NCBI GenBank assembly: GCA_018058685.1
Contig: JAGOZL010000005.1
Span: 1 to 42,021 of the forward strand
DNA: 42,021 nt
DNA from: Sulfurospirillum sp.
GTDB taxonomy: Bacteria > Campylobacterota > Campylobacteria > Campylobacterales > Sulfurospirillaceae
Direction of reading: 5' to 3'
The first letter of the stretch is position 1, and the number at the start of each line of letters is the position of its first letter. Of the stretch, positions 1 to 8,157 are shown in pieces. A program made the translations under genes and the position numbers. The notes under the pieces were generated by a model. That model did no database searches. It saw only the letters and a program-made list of their open reading frames with translations, and was not told the DNA's origin.

Positions 1-1017
1 CCCAAAGCGACCCAATCCAAAGAGTTTGCCATTACGAAAGAGATTTGTCATATCGCTGATTCTTTGATGGCACAGCATCGCTCTTTCATTAGCATCTACG
101 ATGAGTTATTGACACATATTGTGAGCTTTGAAGCTGAGGAAAGAGGGCGTCTCATTAAACTCAAAAGCACGTTTTCAGACAGTCTCAAAAAAGCGTTTAT
201 GCGCATCGAAGAGATTATTGAAACCATTAGTGATGCGCTTTTCCAAGAGATAGGTAAAACCCAACGGGTGCGCTACGAAGCTCAAAATTCAGGGCTTTTT
301 AGTAAAAAAGTGTGTTATGCTCCTTTTAGCTACGAGGCGCCAAAAATCAACTCAGATGTCATTTATAAAACACTTTTTTACGAAGAAAATATCATTGGAA
401 AGATGTTTAAACACTATGTAAAGATGTTAAGTGCCATCCAAGAAGAGGTGAATCAAAGCAATCTTTTGGTCTATCAAGCGCTTGAAAAAAGAGTTTTAAA
501 GTGGCAAGCACCTTATGAGATGATTCGTAAAAGCGAAGCCATTCACTCCGATATCGAATTTGCCAATATCCGCAAATTTGCCTCCAAAGCGTATGAGACG
601 ATTTTGAAACCATATCATGATGAGATAGCTGATTCGTATGCAAAAATCAGCTCAGAGTTCAACCACCTAAGCAGTGCGGTAAGTTTTAACTACCAAAACG
701 CAACAGAGGTTTGTGTCGCCTTTTTGGAAAATAAAATCGAAAAATCACGCGCCTTATACGAAGAAAATCCAACCAAATTTTCCTTGTACCAGCCTAAACG
801 TGAAGAGATTAAAGAGCGCCTTCGCACGAGTTTTCATCTGTATGAACTTGAAAATATGATGAACACTAACCATACCTTTTTGAGTAAAGATTATGAGCGT
901 TTGATGCAGAAGTTTCAAGGATTAACCGAAGAGAAAGTAGCCTTGCTTGAAAAGCGAAAAGAAAGACACCATAAAGCGATTGAAGTCATCGATGCACTGG
1001 TCAAAGAGATACGTTAA
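1..1017 (+). CDS. unrecognised helical protein, 5' end outside window
   Basis: The frame is open from the first base, so the true start lies upstream; the TTG/ATG at 64-69 is probably internal. About 338 residues are visible. They are rich in Lys, Glu and Leu, with heptad-like stretches suggesting a largely alpha-helical, coiled-coil protein. I see no membrane segment, signal peptide or nucleotide-binding motif. The tail of a bacterial dynamin-like GTPase is one possibility, because such stalks look like this, but the GTPase domain would be outside the window, so no function is assigned. The stop codon TAA (1015-1017) sits in the loop of a terminator-like hairpin. Confidence 0.7.
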   Translation, partial: PKATQSKEFAITKEICHIADSLMAQHRSFISIYDELLTHIVSFEAEERGRLIKLKSTFSDSLKKAFMRIEEIIETISDALFQEIGKTQRVRYEAQNSGLFSKKVCYAPFSYEAPKINSDVIYKTLFYEENIIGKMFKHYVKMLSAIQEEVNQSNLLVYQALEKRVLKWQAPYEMIRKSEAIHSDIEFANIRKFASKAYETILKPYHDEIADSYAKISSEFNHLSSAVSFNYQNATEVCVAFLENKIEKSRALYEENPTKFSLYQPKREEIKERLRTSFHLYELENMMNTNHTFLSKDYERLMQKFQGLTEEKVALLEKRKERHHKAIEVIDALVKEIR

Positions 1018-1028
1018 GTATCTCTTTG
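1002..1028 (+). terminator. hairpin terminator with the stop codon in its loop
   Basis: CAAAGAGATAC (1002-1012) and GTATCTCTTTG (1018-1028) form a perfect 11-bp stem. The 5-nt loop GTTAA contains the TAA stop of the upstream gene. A short T run (1033-1036) follows, so it fits a Rho-independent terminator for the plus strand. Confidence 0.65.
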
Positions 1029-1034
1029 GTGCTT

Positions 1035-1044
1035 TTACATGTAA
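1035..1044. repeat. TTACATGTAA repeat, copy 1
   Basis: Exact palindrome over the last codons and stop of the PerM-like gene (TAC ATG TAA on the minus strand). Confidence 0.9.
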
Positions 1045-2075
1045 CGTTTTTCTTTGAGAAGTTTGTAGAGTTTTAAAAGTGAAATAAACAGTGTAGTAAT
1101 CGCAGGACCTAGTATCATCCCCCAAAATCCAAAGGTGGTGAGTCCTGCAAAAATAGCAAAGAAAATCAACAGTTCATTCACCACAGTAGGCGTTTTGACC
1201 AGTTTATCATTGATGTATTTGATGATGAGCGGTTTGACGAAGGTATCTGCGATAATGGAAATAACAATCACCGAATAACTCGCAATCACAATCGCTGAGA
1301 GAACATTGCCGTGTGCTAACTCAAGTGAACACAGCGGTATCCACATGAGTGCGCCTCCAATAATAGGAATAAGCGAGGCAAATCCATAAAAAATACCCAG
1401 TAAAAGACCATCGTATCCAAAGTACATTCCTATGATAGAAAAAAGAGCCCCTTGAAAAATTGCACTGATAAGAATCGAATAAAACACCACACTCATTACA
1501 TTGGTGACTTCTGAAAAAACGATATTGACTTCGTTTGCATCCATAGGCATCACACTTTTGGTGTAGTCGATTAAATCTTTGCCATTGAGTAGGGCAAAAA
1601 AGAAAAAGACAACAATGAGAAGCATGTCTTTCAAAAAGCCAGCGCTATTTTTCCCAATCGAGCCTAAATAATTTAGTGCGGTGCTAGAGATTTGAGAAAT
1701 ATTTAGATGGTTGATAAAATCATCTAACGTGGGTTGTAAAAAAGCAATAGGGGTGGGTAGTTGATAATCAATCGTTTTAAAATAACTCTGAATACGCTCT
1801 ATCATAGAGATATCGAAAGTATTGACGATGGTTCCAATGGACGTGATGGAATAAACCAAAGGTCCAAAAAGTAAAACAGAAAGCAAAAGCGTTGAAAGCA
1901 AAGCGGCCAAATGTCTGTTTTTAAGCAAACGATAGAGTTTAAGATTGATGTTGTACGTTGCCATCGCAAGAAGGGAAGCAATGGTGATAATCATCAAAAA
2001 AGGTTGATACAGTTTGATAATCGAATACAAAACAGCTAAAAAAAGTGCGGTTAAAAAAAAGCGGTGTTCATTCAT
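1035..2075 (-). CDS. AI-2E/PerM family membrane transporter
   Basis: This 346-residue protein has multiple hydrophobic segments: about two at the N-terminus, one near 60-80, and a cluster from about 150 to the end. This is the pattern of the AI-2E exporter/PerM family (UPF0118). The C-terminal half has the Gly- and Pro-rich membrane stretches typical of the family (IPIIGGALMWIP, then GFWGMILGPA). Members have been linked to export of AI-2 or to ion efflux, so the substrate here is unknown. It is the last gene of a tight operon: its ATG is 3 nt after the ruvB stop. Its last codons, TAC ATG TAA, lie within a copy of the TTACATGTAA repeat, which supplies the stop. Confidence 0.85.
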   Translation of the reverse strand: MNEHRFFLTALFLAVLYSIIKLYQPFLMIITIASLLAMATYNINLKLYRLLKNRHLAALLSTLLLSVLLFGPLVYSITSIGTIVNTFDISMIERIQSYFKTIDYQLPTPIAFLQPTLDDFINHLNISQISSTALNYLGSIGKNSAGFLKDMLLIVVFFFFALLNGKDLIDYTKSVMPMDANEVNIVFSEVTNVMSVVFYSILISAIFQGALFSIIGMYFGYDGLLLGIFYGFASLIPIIGGALMWIPLCSLELAHGNVLSAIVIASYSVIVISIIADTFVKPLIIKYINDKLVKTPTVVNELLIFFAIFAGLTTFGFWGMILGPAITTLFISLLKLYKLLKEKRYM

Positions 2076-2078
2076 CCA

Positions 2079-3095
2079 TCAATCCTCAAAAAGTCCACTT
2101 TGTATCAGTGGCGGGGTCAGTCTAAAAAGTTCATAGGTTTTAGGCGTAACAAGTCGTCCCCGAGCGGTACGTTCGATATAGCCATTGGCTAAAAGATAGG
2201 GCTCTATCACATCTTCAATGGTTCCCTCATCTTCACTGAGTGCTGCAGCAATAGTGTTGAGTCCTAATGGTCTGCCTTTGGCTTGAAGCAATAACTCAAG
2301 GTACTTAATGTCTAATTCATCAAAGCCCAAATCATTGACACCCAGTTCATTTAAGCCATACTGAGCTTGTGATTTGCTGATGTTTTCTTCGTTTGCCACA
2401 TCCGCATAATCTCGAATACGTTTTAAAAGGCGCAACGCAATACGTGGTGTTCCTCGAGAACGCCTCGCTATTTCTACTGAAGCATCATCTAAACAAAGCT
2501 TTTCAAGCTTCTTAGAAGCACGAACGATGATGTTGGCTAACTCCTCTTTGGTGTAAAATTGCAACCTAAAGTGCATACCAAAACGATCACGCAAAGGAGA
2601 GCTAATCATACCTGCCCGTGTGGTAGCGCCAATAAGGGTAAAGCGTGGCAAATCAATTTTAATGGTTTGCGCCGCAGGACCAGAGCCGATGATGATATCA
2701 AGGCGAAAATCTTCCATGGCTGGGTATAAAATTTCTTCAATAGCAGGAGAAAGTCGGTGAATCTCATCAATAAATAAAATGTCATTTTCTTGAAGGTTCG
2801 TCAAAATAGCCGCCAAATCACCACTTTTTTCAATCATCGGAGCCGCTGTAATTTTGATGTTTGAGCGCATTTCATTGGAGATGATATACGCTAGTGTCGT
2901 TTTTCCAAGCCCTGGAGGACCAAAAAAAAGCACGTGGTCTAAGCATTCTGAACGCTTAATGGCAGCTTGAATAAAGACTTGAAGGTTTTTTTTGATTTTT
3001 TCTTGCCCAATATAATCTTCAAATGAAGTCGGTCTAAGGCTTTTTTCATACTCACTCTCAAAGGAGATTTTTTCAATTTCGACGATGCGTTCCAT
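2079..3095 (-). CDS. ruvB: Holliday junction branch migration helicase RuvB
   Basis: RuvB is the hexameric AAA+ motor that works with RuvA and RuvC to drive branch migration of Holliday junctions during recombinational repair. The 338 residues are full length. The Walker A motif GPPGLGKT is at about 59-66, the Walker B segment [10 protein letters not shown] at about 104-113, and the sensor stretch [18 protein letters not shown] follows. The C-terminal winged-helix domain ends with the [13 protein letters not shown]-like segment. It lies between panB (4-nt gap) and the PerM-like gene (3-nt gap), so all three are probably cotranscribed. No ruvA or ruvC is nearby, as is common in Campylobacterota. 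Confidence 0.97.
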   Translation of the reverse strand: MERIVEIEKISFESEYEKSLRPTSFEDYIGQEKIKKNLQVFIQAAIKRSECLDHVLFFGPPGLGKTTLAYIISNEMRSNIKITAAPMIEKSGDLAAILTNLQENDILFIDEIHRLSPAIEEILYPAMEDFRLDIIIGSGPAAQTIKIDLPRFTLIGATTRAGMISSPLRDRFGMHFRLQFYTKEELANIIVRASKKLEKLCLDDASVEIARRSRGTPRIALRLLKRIRDYADVANEENISKSQAQYGLNELGVNDLGFDELDIKYLELLLQAKGRPLGLNTIAAALSEDEGTIEDVIEPYLLANGYIERTARGRLVTPKTYELFRLTPPLIQSGLFED

Positions 3096-3099
3096 GAGC

Positions 3100-3888
3100 T
3101 TACTTTGTGTAGGTGTGTTCAGAACTTGGGAAAGAGCGTTCTTGAACCTCTTTTATATAGCTATCCAGTGCCTCTTGAACCAGCGTACCACCCTCTAAAT
3201 AGCGTTTGACAAATTTGGGTTGAAAGGCTTGGAAAAAGCCTAGCATATCACTCCACACAAGCACTTGCCCATCGGTATATTTACCCGCACCTATGCCAAT
3301 AGTAGGAATGCTCACCGCTTCAGAGATACGCTTAGCCGCTTCTTCGACTACACCTTCGATAACGATACTAAAAGCACCTGCTGCTTCAACCGCTTTGGCA
3401 TCTTCAATGAGTTCTAAAATATCTTCTTCACTTCGCCCACGTACTTTATAACCACCCTCGCTTCTGACAAACTGTGGCATTAGCCCAATGTGCCCCATCA
3501 CGGCAATAGAGTTAGAAGTGAGTGCTTCAATGATGTGAGCTCTTTTAACACCACCTTCTATTTTAACCGCATGCGCACCTGTTTCGCTGTAAACACGTGA
3601 GGCATTGTGGAGTGCTATTTTTTCATTGGTATAAGTTCCAAAAGGCATATCGCATACGATGAAGGTATCGTGTGCACCAGCGCAAACCGCTTTGGTATGG
3701 TAAAGCATCACTTCTATAGTGGCAGAAAGTGTGTCAGGTTTTGCATTAAAGCTCATATTGAGGCTATCGCCCACTAAGATGATGTCTACTTTTGTATCAA
3801 ACAAGGAGGCAAAAAGAGCATCATATGCTGTAATGACCGTTAAAGGGGTTTGCCCCTTACTTTTTTTAATGGATGTAATTGTTTTCAT
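3100..3888 (-). CDS. panB: 3-methyl-2-oxobutanoate hydroxymethyltransferase PanB
   Basis: PanB makes ketopantoate from 2-oxoisovalerate and methylene-tetrahydrofolate, the first committed step of pantothenate and CoA synthesis. The family signature is clear: [11 protein letters not shown], then the metal-binding LVGDSLNM (Asp near 41), AHAVKIEGG, and [10 protein letters not shown] start it at the ATG at 3888 (MKTITSIKK, 262 residues), which matches the family N-terminus. An in-frame TTG six codons upstream (3906) would place the start upstream of the likely -10 box. No Shine-Dalgarno precedes the ATG, and a TATAAT lies 7 nt upstream, so the mRNA may be leaderless. panC is elsewhere in the window (33723-32902). 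Confidence 0.95.
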   Translation of the reverse strand: MKTITSIKKSKGQTPLTVITAYDALFASLFDTKVDIILVGDSLNMSFNAKPDTLSATIEVMLYHTKAVCAGAHDTFIVCDMPFGTYTNEKIALHNASRVYSETGAHAVKIEGGVKRAHIIEALTSNSIAVMGHIGLMPQFVRSEGGYKVRGRSEEDILELIEDAKAVEAAGAFSIVIEGVVEEAAKRISEAVSIPTIGIGAGKYTDGQVLVWSDMLGFFQAFQPKFVKRYLEGGTLVQEALDSYIKEVQERSFPSSEHTYTK

Positions 3889-3895
3889 GGAGAGG

Positions 3896-3901
3896 ATTAT
3901 A
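3896..3901 (-). promoter_or_regulatory. -10 box for the panB-ruvB-perM operon
   Basis: On the minus strand this reads TATAAT, preceded by TTGGG. Its last base is 8 nt from the A of the panB ATG, which places the expected start of transcription at about 3889, almost on the start codon. No good -35 is visible, which is normal in Campylobacterota. Confidence 0.55.
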
Positions 3902-3939
3902 CCCAATTTTTAGACAAGAAAATTTTAGATTAAACATGG

Positions 3940-3945
3940 TACAAT
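3940..3945 (+). promoter_or_regulatory. -10 box for the hpt-trpA pair
   Basis: TACAAT lies 24 nt upstream of the ATG at 3969. A strong Shine-Dalgarno, GGAGG (3956-3960), sits 8 nt before that ATG and decides the start. The box is divergent from the panB promoter. Confidence 0.45.
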
Positions 3946-3968
3946 TTAGAACTTCGGAGGTAAGCAAC

Positions 3969-4379
3969 ATGGGTATTTTGACACAATTGGAAGTGGATTT
4001 TGATATTGAAATTGTTGAAGATTTTATCTCCCACTATGCTATTATGTGCGAAAACATGGAGCCTTTGGTTATAGGCTTAAATAAAAAAGAGCGCTACCAT
4101 GAAAATATTGGAGAGCTTTTTCGCATTTTTCACAATATGAAATCAGCCGCAGGATTTTTAAAGCTAGAGCCTATTATTAAGCTAGCTGTTTTATGTGAAG
4201 ATGTTGTGGAAGAAGCAAGGCTTTTAGAAGGGCCGGCAAGTGAGCCTTTTATCGACTGGCTTTTATTAGTGAGTGATCAGTTTGAACGCTATCGACGTGA
4301 TGTCGAACACGATGCAGCTTTTTTTACGGTGTTAAATCCTTTAATTATTAAAGTACCTCATGTTTTGGAGAAAGAGTGA
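3969..4379 (+). CDS. Hpt (histidine phosphotransfer) domain protein
   Basis: This 136-residue, all-helical single-domain protein carries the Hpt signature FRIFHNMKSAAGFLKL, with the phospho-accepting His at about residue 55 followed by the usual Lys-Ser-x-x-Gly. Hpt proteins relay phosphate between hybrid kinases and response regulators. A chemotaxis or phosphorelay role is likely, but the partners cannot be seen here. The GGAGG at 3956-3960 selects the ATG at 3969; a longer frame exists upstream but runs into the promoter. The gene ends in a GTGA overlap with trpA, so the two are translationally coupled, an unusual pairing. Confidence 0.85.
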   Translation: MGILTQLEVDFDIEIVEDFISHYAIMCENMEPLVIGLNKKERYHENIGELFRIFHNMKSAAGFLKLEPIIKLAVLCEDVVEEARLLEGPASEPFIDWLLLVSDQFERYRRDVEHDAAFFTVLNPLIIKVPHVLEKE

Positions 4380-5116
4380 AACAACTAGTTGCCTATATTA
4401 CGGCAGGATTTCCTGATATTTCGTTTTCATTAGATGCAATTGCGGCTTTAAAAGAAGCAGGTGTTGATAAATTGGAGCTTGGCATTCCCTTCTCTGACCC
4501 TGTGGCAGATGGTCCTATTATTGAACGAGCCAATCTTGAGGCTTTGAATAAAGGCTTTAAGATGCAAACACTGTTTGATATCTCCACAGCCGTTGCTCCC
4601 ACGATTGAGACGTATTGGATGGGATATTTTAATCCTTTTTACAAAAAAGGTCTAGAGGCATTTGCCAAGCAAGCTTTTACATGTAACGCCAAAGGGTTTA
4701 TCATTCCAGATCTTCCTTATGAAGAGGCTGTGGTGTATGAACCATTGATGCAAGCCCATGATTTAGCGATGATTTCGTTTGTCGCACCCACAGATAGCAA
4801 AGAGCGTATTGCCAAAATCGTACCTCATGCAAAGGGATTTATCTATCTTGTAGCGTATGCAGGCATTACAGGTGCTCATGCGAGTGAGGATTTAACCAAA
4901 ACGATTGCTTTGATTAAAGAGCAGAGTCAAACACCATTATTTGTTGGTTTTGGGGTCAATGAAAAAACAGCTAAAGAGCGTGCTCGTGGTGTGGATGGTG
5001 TCATCGTTGGGAGTGCTTTGGTTGAAGTGATGTTAGATGAGAGTTTGAGCTTAAGTGAGCGTATTAAAAAAATTGCCCTTCGTGCTAAAACAATTAAAGA
5101 GAAAATTAATTCTTAA
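4376..5116 (+). CDS. trpA: tryptophan synthase alpha chain TrpA
   Basis: TrpA cleaves indole-3-glycerol phosphate to indole and glyceraldehyde 3-phosphate and passes indole to TrpB. The N-terminal YITAGFPD and LELGIPFSDPVADGP motifs are intact. Glu34 and Asp45 are the expected catalytic acids. GFIIPDLP, the GITG segment and VGFGV follow. At 246 residues it is somewhat shorter than the roughly 268 of E. coli. It starts with GTG at 4376, overlapping the TGA of the Hpt gene. trpB is not adjacent; trpA stands apart from any trp operon here. Its 3' end overlaps the convergent RND gene by 11 bp. It carries one TTACATGTAA copy (Phe-Thr-Cys). Confidence 0.95.
   Translation: MKQLVAYITAGFPDISFSLDAIAALKEAGVDKLELGIPFSDPVADGPIIERANLEALNKGFKMQTLFDISTAVAPTIETYWMGYFNPFYKKGLEAFAKQAFTCNAKGFIIPDLPYEEAVVYEPLMQAHDLAMISFVAPTDSKERIAKIVPHAKGFIYLVAYAGITGAHASEDLTKTIALIKEQSQTPLFVGFGVNEKTAKERARGVDGVIVGSALVEVMLDESLSLSERIKKIALRAKTIKEKINS
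4677..4686. repeat. TTACATGTAA repeat, copy 2
   Basis: Exact copy inside trpA, read as Phe-Thr-Cys. It shares the wider context CTTTTACATGTAACG with the copy at 1035. Confidence 0.9.
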
Positions 5117-7565
5117 AGGGTTTAAACAGTATCAGTAATTTTGGCAGTAACAAAAGTGCTGCCAAAAGAGACGAGAACATAACCAGTACCGTGAGCAATC
5201 CAAAATAGATTGTCGGTATAAAGTTTGAGACGACTAAAATCAAAAATCCCATCATAATCGCTAAAGACGTATAATACATTCCATAACCGATGCTTGCATG
5301 AGAGCGTAACATCGCTTCTAAATAGTTTCCCTGAACAGCTTTGAGTTCGTGTTGAAAGCGATGAATATAATGAATCGTATCATCCACGCCAATGCCTATA
5401 CTAATGGCCGCAATCGTAATAGTCATCATATCCAAAGGAATACCAAGCCACCCCATAAACCCAAAGATGGTACTCATCGGAACAATATTAGCCACAATCG
5501 CAATCGTCGCTACATATAAAGAGCGAAACAGAAGAATAAACATTCCCCAAATAATCAAAATAACCACACTCAGTGTGACAATTTGCGAGAAGAAAAGGCT
5601 TTGGAGCATGTTGTTGTACAAAACCATCAATCCTGAGAGTTTGGTTTCTCCAATGTCCGAGGGAATCAATGATGAAAGGTCTTTTTGAATACGAGCTAAA
5701 AGTTCATTACGGCGTAAGTGTTCATTGGAATCAACAATACGTGTTGTAAAGCGTGCTTCATTGGCTTCAACATTGACGTAAGGATCTAAGATAAATTTAC
5801 GATAATGAGATGGAAGTTTGTTGTATAAAAGTGCCAGTTGAAAGCTGTCTAGTTCTTTATTTTCATTAAGGCTTTTTCCAATTTCTAACATGGTTGAAAG
5901 GGATTGAACATTTCCAATCTCATCTATATTTTTTAAGTAAGCGTGTACACGTTGAATGGCTTCAATTTTACGAGGCGTAAACCAATACTGTGCCGCACTT
6001 TTTTCTTCTTCAAACTCAGCTTCAAATTCATCAAGTGTTTCTGTAGGAAGTGTTTTTGGCTCGTCATGAAACGATAAGATAATATCCAAAGGCGTGGTGC
6101 CTCCTAAATGCTGGTCAATCACTTTCATGCCTTGGTAAATAGCTGTATTTTCTTTAAAATAATTAATAAAGCTATTTTCAACAATCAAACGAGAACTTCC
6201 CGTAATTCCTATAAGAAAGATAAGCAAGCTGACAATGAGTACTTTCTTTCCATGATGTTGCGTGAGTGAAGCGCATATACTCACAGGAGAAAAACGTAGT
6301 TCAAAGCTTTTTATCGGTTGTTTTGTAGGTAGTAAAATCATAATGGTAGGGAAGACTAAAAAAGAGATAATTAACGATAAAGCAATGCCTACGCTCATCA
6401 TCCAGCCTAAATTAATAATAGGTAAAATACCTGAGAGTAAAAGAGATGAAAACCCAGCAATCGTTGTAATAATGGCAAAAAACGAAGGATTTGCCTTAGA
6501 CAAAACGGTGTTGAGGATAAGTTTATATTGGTTAGAACGTGGGTATTTGAGTGCCAGTTCACGGTAGCGCACCATCAAATGCAAAACTACTGAAAGTGTG
6601 ATAATGAGCTGTAAAGAGACAAAATTAGAAGAGATAACCGTTACTTCCCATCCCATAAAGCCTAAAATTCCTGTGGTTGCAATTACCGAGAAGATGCTTA
6701 TAATAACAGGAATAAAAATCCATCGTAATTGTCTAAAAATCAACCAAAGAGTCAGAATAACAAGACTGAGGAGTAATGTTCCAAAAATGGAGAGATCTTT
6801 TTTGACAAAGCTGACAAGATCATCGGCGATCATATTAACCCCTCCCAAGAAGAGGTTTCCGCTGATTGTATAGTCTGACATTACTGCTCGGATTCGCTCG
6901 ATAGCATTATGTTCTTTTTGGCGTTGCTTGTCTCTGTATATTTTGAAAGCTTTATCGAGTTCATTTAAGCGAGTATCTTCCTCAAGGCTTAAAGGCTCAA
7001 GAGCTTTTTTATCTTTAAGTGCTGTTCTTTCATCTTTCATTGCTTGGGCTTCAAGGTCGGGTTTGAGATGTAAAAGAAGTGCCGTTGTTGTAAAATCAGA
7101 ACTGACTAAATTGTCTTTGTATAAAGGGCTATTTAAAAACTCTTGTTTGGCTAAGGTTAAATCCACATGTGAAGAACGAAGTGTTAAAATTTCATCTACA
7201 AGCTCTTTGACAGGTCTTGGAGGGCTTTGCAAGAGAGGAACACTTAAAATCGAAGTAATGCTTTGGATGCGATCAATCTTTAAAAGATCTTGGCTTAAAG
7301 CTTCTATGGTTTGAAGTGTTTGAGGCGAAAAGAGGTCATCTTTCGGAGAATAGGCTATAACTAGAAAATCATCACCCTTATAGCGCTTAGCTACATGCTT
7401 TGCATAATTTAAATCCGCATCGTGTTCCAAAAGGAGCGTTTCAGCGGATGCATCAATCTCAAGCTTAGTTGCCCCATACGATAAAATAAGAATACATGTA
7501 AAAAGTACACACAATACTGTTCGAGGAAACGCGAGTATAATATGTGTGTAAAGGTACTTTAGCAT
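5106..7565 (-). CDS. RND/MMPL family exporter of the MlaA-MlaC operon
   Basis: This 819-residue membrane protein has the duplicated RND/MMPL plan: one N-terminal membrane helix, a periplasmic region of about 200 residues, five to six helices (about 260-430), a second periplasmic region and a second helix bundle (about 655-810). The GIGVDDTIHYIHRF segment late in the protein is typical of the family's helix 10. It resembles the HpnN-like exporters and the C. jejuni gene next to the VacJ/Ttg2 genes (Cj1373 in my memory). It follows mlaA and mlaC in one operon, so lipid transport between membranes is the likely job; the direction is unknown. The start is ATG at 7565. Confidence 0.85.
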   Translation of the reverse strand: MLKYLYTHIILAFPRTVLCVLFTCILILSYGATKLEIDASAETLLLEHDADLNYAKHVAKRYKGDDFLVIAYSPKDDLFSPQTLQTIEALSQDLLKIDRIQSITSILSVPLLQSPPRPVKELVDEILTLRSSHVDLTLAKQEFLNSPLYKDNLVSSDFTTTALLLHLKPDLEAQAMKDERTALKDKKALEPLSLEEDTRLNELDKAFKIYRDKQRQKEHNAIERIRAVMSDYTISGNLFLGGVNMIADDLVSFVKKDLSIFGTLLLSLVILTLWLIFRQLRWIFIPVIISIFSVIATTGILGFMGWEVTVISSNFVSLQLIITLSVVLHLMVRYRELALKYPRSNQYKLILNTVLSKANPSFFAIITTIAGFSSLLLSGILPIINLGWMMSVGIALSLIISFLVFPTIMILLPTKQPIKSFELRFSPVSICASLTQHHGKKVLIVSLLIFLIGITGSSRLIVENSFINYFKENTAIYQGMKVIDQHLGGTTPLDIILSFHDEPKTLPTETLDEFEAEFEEEKSAAQYWFTPRKIEAIQRVHAYLKNIDEIGNVQSLSTMLEIGKSLNENKELDSFQLALLYNKLPSHYRKFILDPYVNVEANEARFTTRIVDSNEHLRRNELLARIQKDLSSLIPSDIGETKLSGLMVLYNNMLQSLFFSQIVTLSVVILIIWGMFILLFRSLYVATIAIVANIVPMSTIFGFMGWLGIPLDMMTITIAAISIGIGVDDTIHYIHRFQHELKAVQGNYLEAMLRSHASIGYGMYYTSLAIMMGFLILVVSNFIPTIYFGLLTVLVMFSSLLAALLLLPKLLILFKPFKN

Positions 7566-7580
7566 GAAAATTTTAAAAGA

Positions 7581-8153
7581 TTAGTGAAGTTTTTCAAGAA
7601 GTTTTTCAAAAGATTCTTTAGCAAGCATATCTGCAAACTGTGTACGATACGTTTGAATGATACTAACCCCTAAAATATCAACATCATAGATAAGCCACTG
7701 GTCATTTTTATCTTTATAAAACTTATAGATAATTTCATACACTTCACTGTTTTTGATCAGATGCGTTGTTAAATGAATACGCGCATCTTTGATTTTTTCT
7801 AAATTTTTAATGACAATCTTTTCATCGGTGTAAAGGTCTAGTTTTTCCATATAAGAGTTTTTAAGTTTCACTTCAAAGGCTTTTGTGAAACGGGCTTGTT
7901 TTTCTACACCGATACTTTCCCATTGTTTACCACCAAGGGCAAGTTTAGACATAAGCGTATAATCAAAAATAGCATCAAAAATAGTAAATATTTTTTGTGC
8001 CTTATCCGCTTTTTGAATCTTAGAATCCCTTAGAATAGTTGTTGCAAGATCAATATTGGTTTGCATAAAAGGGGTAATCTCTTTTTCTTCTAATGCATGT
8101 AAAGGCATCAAACTAAACATACATAAGGTTAAAAGTGTTAAAAAATGTTTCAC
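7581..8153 (-). CDS. mlaC: MlaC/Ttg2D-like periplasmic phospholipid-binding protein
   Basis: MlaC proteins carry phospholipids across the periplasm between MlaA at the outer membrane and an inner-membrane transporter. The mature sequence shows the family pattern: an ATTILRD region, FDAIFDYTLMSKLALG, WESIGVEKQARFTKAFEVKLKNSYMEKL, and the late YDVDILGVSIIQTYRTQFADML. I chose the GTG at 8153, which gives 190 residues with an ordinary signal peptide (KHFLTLLTLCMFSLMPLHALEE) and leaves 4 nt after the mlaA stop. An upstream in-frame ATG at 8192 would add 13 residues and overlap mlaA by 35 bp; I think it less likely. Confidence 0.85.
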   Translation of the reverse strand: MKHFLTLLTLCMFSLMPLHALEEKEITPFMQTNIDLATTILRDSKIQKADKAQKIFTIFDAIFDYTLMSKLALGGKQWESIGVEKQARFTKAFEVKLKNSYMEKLDLYTDEKIVIKNLEKIKDARIHLTTHLIKNSEVYEIIYKFYKDKNDQWLIYDVDILGVSIIQTYRTQFADMLAKESFEKLLEKLH

Positions 8154-8157
8154 GGAA

